Below are positions 62,788 through 64,000 of a stretch of 64,000 nt of DNA, one piece after another. Numbering within the stretch: the first letter of the stretch is position 1; each line of letters begins with the position of its first letter. The notes under the pieces were generated by a model, which saw only the letters and a list, made by a program, of their open reading frames with translations, was not told the origin of the DNA and did no database searches. The translations under genes and the position numbers were made by a program. Source of the DNA: Paenibacillus bovis (lineage in GTDB: Bacteria; Bacillota; Bacilli; Paenibacillales; Paenibacillaceae); the NCBI RefSeq assembly GCF_001421015.2, contig NZ_CP013023.1, positions 2,101,501 to 2,165,500 of the forward strand, read 5' to 3'.

Positions 62788-63858
62788 ATGATACCTGTCA
62801 ATGAAGTTCAGAATATCGCCCGGCAGCTGCAGACGGAGATCGGCAGAAAAATAGTAGGCAAGCAGCACGAGATTCAGCTGCTGCTGACCGCTCTGTTTGC
62901 CTCTGGTCATGTGCTGATGGAAGATGTACCCGGTACCGGCAAAACAATGCTGGCCAAAACACTGGCGGCAGCGATGCAATGCCGTTTTCAGCGTGTACAG
63001 TTCACTCCCGATCTGCTGCCATCCGATCTGACCGGCGGCAACTTTTATAATCAAAAGGAATCCGAATTTATTTTTCGGCCGGGTCCTTTATTTGCCCATA
63101 TTGTGCTAGCCGATGAGATCAACCGGGCAACACCACGTACCCAATCCAGTCTGCTGGAATGCATGGAAGAAAAGCAGATCAGTATCGACGGAACCAGCAT
63201 GAAGCTGGAAGATCCCTTTATGGTGATTGCTACCCAGAATCCGGTAGATAACCAGGGGACTTTTCCATTGCCGGAAGCGCAAATGGATCGGTTTATGCTC
63301 AAGCTGTCACTCGGTTATCCTTCCTCGGCAGAAGGGGTGGAAATTCTGCGCCGATCGCTGGAAATGCCGGACGCTCCACCAGTATCCTCCCAACTGGATG
63401 AGAAGAATGAGGTACCTTCGTATCAGAAGCCGGCAGATAGCGAATCTGCGTCTGCAATTTATACTGAAGCAGTCCGGTCTGCAGACTATGCAGTCACACG
63501 GGATCAGATTATTCAGACCCGACAAATATGCCGCCAGATTCAGGTACATCCGGATCTGCTGGAATATATGGTTCGTATAGCCGAAGCCACAAGACAGCAT
63601 GCCGATACGGCTCTCGGAGCCAGTCCGCGTGCTACACAGGCACTACTGCGCGCGTCACAGGCCTATGCTGCTATTCAGGGACGGAATTATGTACTGCCTG
63701 ATGATATTCGTACATTAGCTGCTCCGGTGCTCGCTCACCGACTGATTTTCCGCAGTCGCCATCAGAATGGGGTCGTACAGGCACAGCAATTGATTCAGTC
63801 TATTCTGGATACGGAGCCGGTGCCGACCGAAGCAGGCATCGAAGGCAGTGTGAAGTAG
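62788..63858 (+). CDS. MoxR family AAA+ ATPase
   Basis: A 356-residue AAA+ ATPase. Walker A MEDVPGTGKTMLAKTLA near residue 46-62, Walker B VLADEINRATPRTQSSLLECMEE near 108-130, and MVIATQNPVDNQGTFPLPEAQMDRF near 147-172. MoxR ATPases act as chaperones for VWA/DUF58 partners. The lid contains an unusual Ser/Glu/Pro-rich insertion (about 30 residues from ~205) not usual in the family. ATG at 62788 follows GGAAAGGAAG. The next gene begins at the stop codon, as expected for a moxR-DUF58 operon. Confidence 0.92.
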   Translation: MIPVNEVQNIARQLQTEIGRKIVGKQHEIQLLLTALFASGHVLMEDVPGTGKTMLAKTLAAAMQCRFQRVQFTPDLLPSDLTGGNFYNQKESEFIFRPGPLFAHIVLADEINRATPRTQSSLLECMEEKQISIDGTSMKLEDPFMVIATQNPVDNQGTFPLPEAQMDRFMLKLSLGYPSSAEGVEILRRSLEMPDAPPVSSQLDEKNEVPSYQKPADSESASAIYTEAVRSADYAVTRDQIIQTRQICRQIQVHPDLLEYMVRIAEATRQHADTALGASPRATQALLRASQAYAAIQGRNYVLPDDIRTLAAPVLAHRLIFRSRHQNGVVQAQQLIQSILDTEPVPTEAGIEGSVK

Positions 63859-64000
63859 ATGGAACTGTTCTGGCTTATGTTGGTCGCTGCTGTCATGATC
63901 GTGATCCAAGCGCTGGTATTTGGCAGACCTTCCCTTGCACGGGTTCATTATGAACGCAAGCTTTCCCGCAACCGCTGTCATGCCGGTGAAGAGGTGGAGA
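63859..64000 (+). CDS. DUF58-like membrane protein (partial, N-terminus only)
   Basis: The first 47 codons of a protein that runs off the right edge. It begins with a hydrophobic helix (LFWLMLVAAVMIVIQALVF) followed by HYERKLSRNRCHAGEEVE, which is the usual start of DUF58 proteins (membrane anchor, then a strand with the vExxxR-type lead-in). The ATG directly follows the stop codon of the MoxR gene. The assignment relies mainly on context and this short start. Confidence 0.7.
   Translation, partial: MELFWLMLVAAVMIVIQALVFGRPSLARVHYERKLSRNRCHAGEEVE

Overview
The window looks like a piece of a Paenibacillus-type chromosome (Firmicutes, Paenibacillaceae). I infer this from moderate GC, strong AGGAGG-type ribosome binding sites, an infC-rpmI-rplT operon with a Bacillus-style L20 leader and an ATT-started infC, a T-box-controlled ilvBNC-leuA cluster, a YtqA/YtqB pair, a CodY-type box before a nupNOPQ-like transporter, and CcpA/LacI-type operators before sugar genes. 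No tRNA, rRNA, insertion sequence, prophage or CRISPR array was recognised. Most transcription units end in clear hairpins with T-tracts, so unit boundaries can be read with fair confidence.

1-18.8 kb: a broken-off SDR gene; a secreted GH43 galactanase-like enzyme with a discoidin-type domain; a DoxX plus nitroreductase pair resembling the quinone-stress mhqP/mhqN genes, behind an unusually elaborate leader; mmuM-mmuP (S-methylmethionine salvage); recQ; a second DoxX gene; a DUF429-like protein; an orphan type II thioesterase; a B12-binding-type radical SAM protein (DUF4080); a stand-alone PP2C-like phosphatase; DUF3237; an HD hydrolase; a GH32 fructosidase with its own operator; a soluble PAS chemotaxis-type transducer.

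19.3-25.7 kb: the least explained block. One operon encodes a zinc-ribbon protein, a small acidic protein, an HSP90-family (GHKL) ATPase and two tandem TPR-like paralogues sharing a CxxC motif. A terminator follows, and then a further helical-repeat-like protein. This is the best candidate for an undescribed system, possibly a dedicated chaperone machine.

25.9-42 kb: mostly small single genes: DinB, a CYP152-type P450, GNAT enzymes, a 41-residue small protein, msrA, a frameshifted DUF4269 gene, a BI-1 family membrane protein, ABM, 4-OT, LysE, a lipase-like hydrolase, manA, VOC, ytqB-ytqA (tRNA wobble-uridine modification), trmB, a UgtP-like glycosyltransferase and a PAP2 phosphatase. A palindrome and a terminator without a gene between them, upstream of trmB, suggest a possible small RNA.

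42.6-64 kb: a membrane GT2 glycosyltransferase; infC-rpmI-rplT; a nucleoside ABC importer (lipoprotein, fused ATPase, two permeases); ilvB-ilvN-ilvC-leuA under a T-box whose specifier reads as CUC (Leu); an unrecognised beta-rich protein; an aldo/keto reductase; leuB, detached from leuA and without leuCD in view; a zinc-ribbon-like protein; and a MoxR ATPase followed by the start of a DUF58-like gene that leaves the window.
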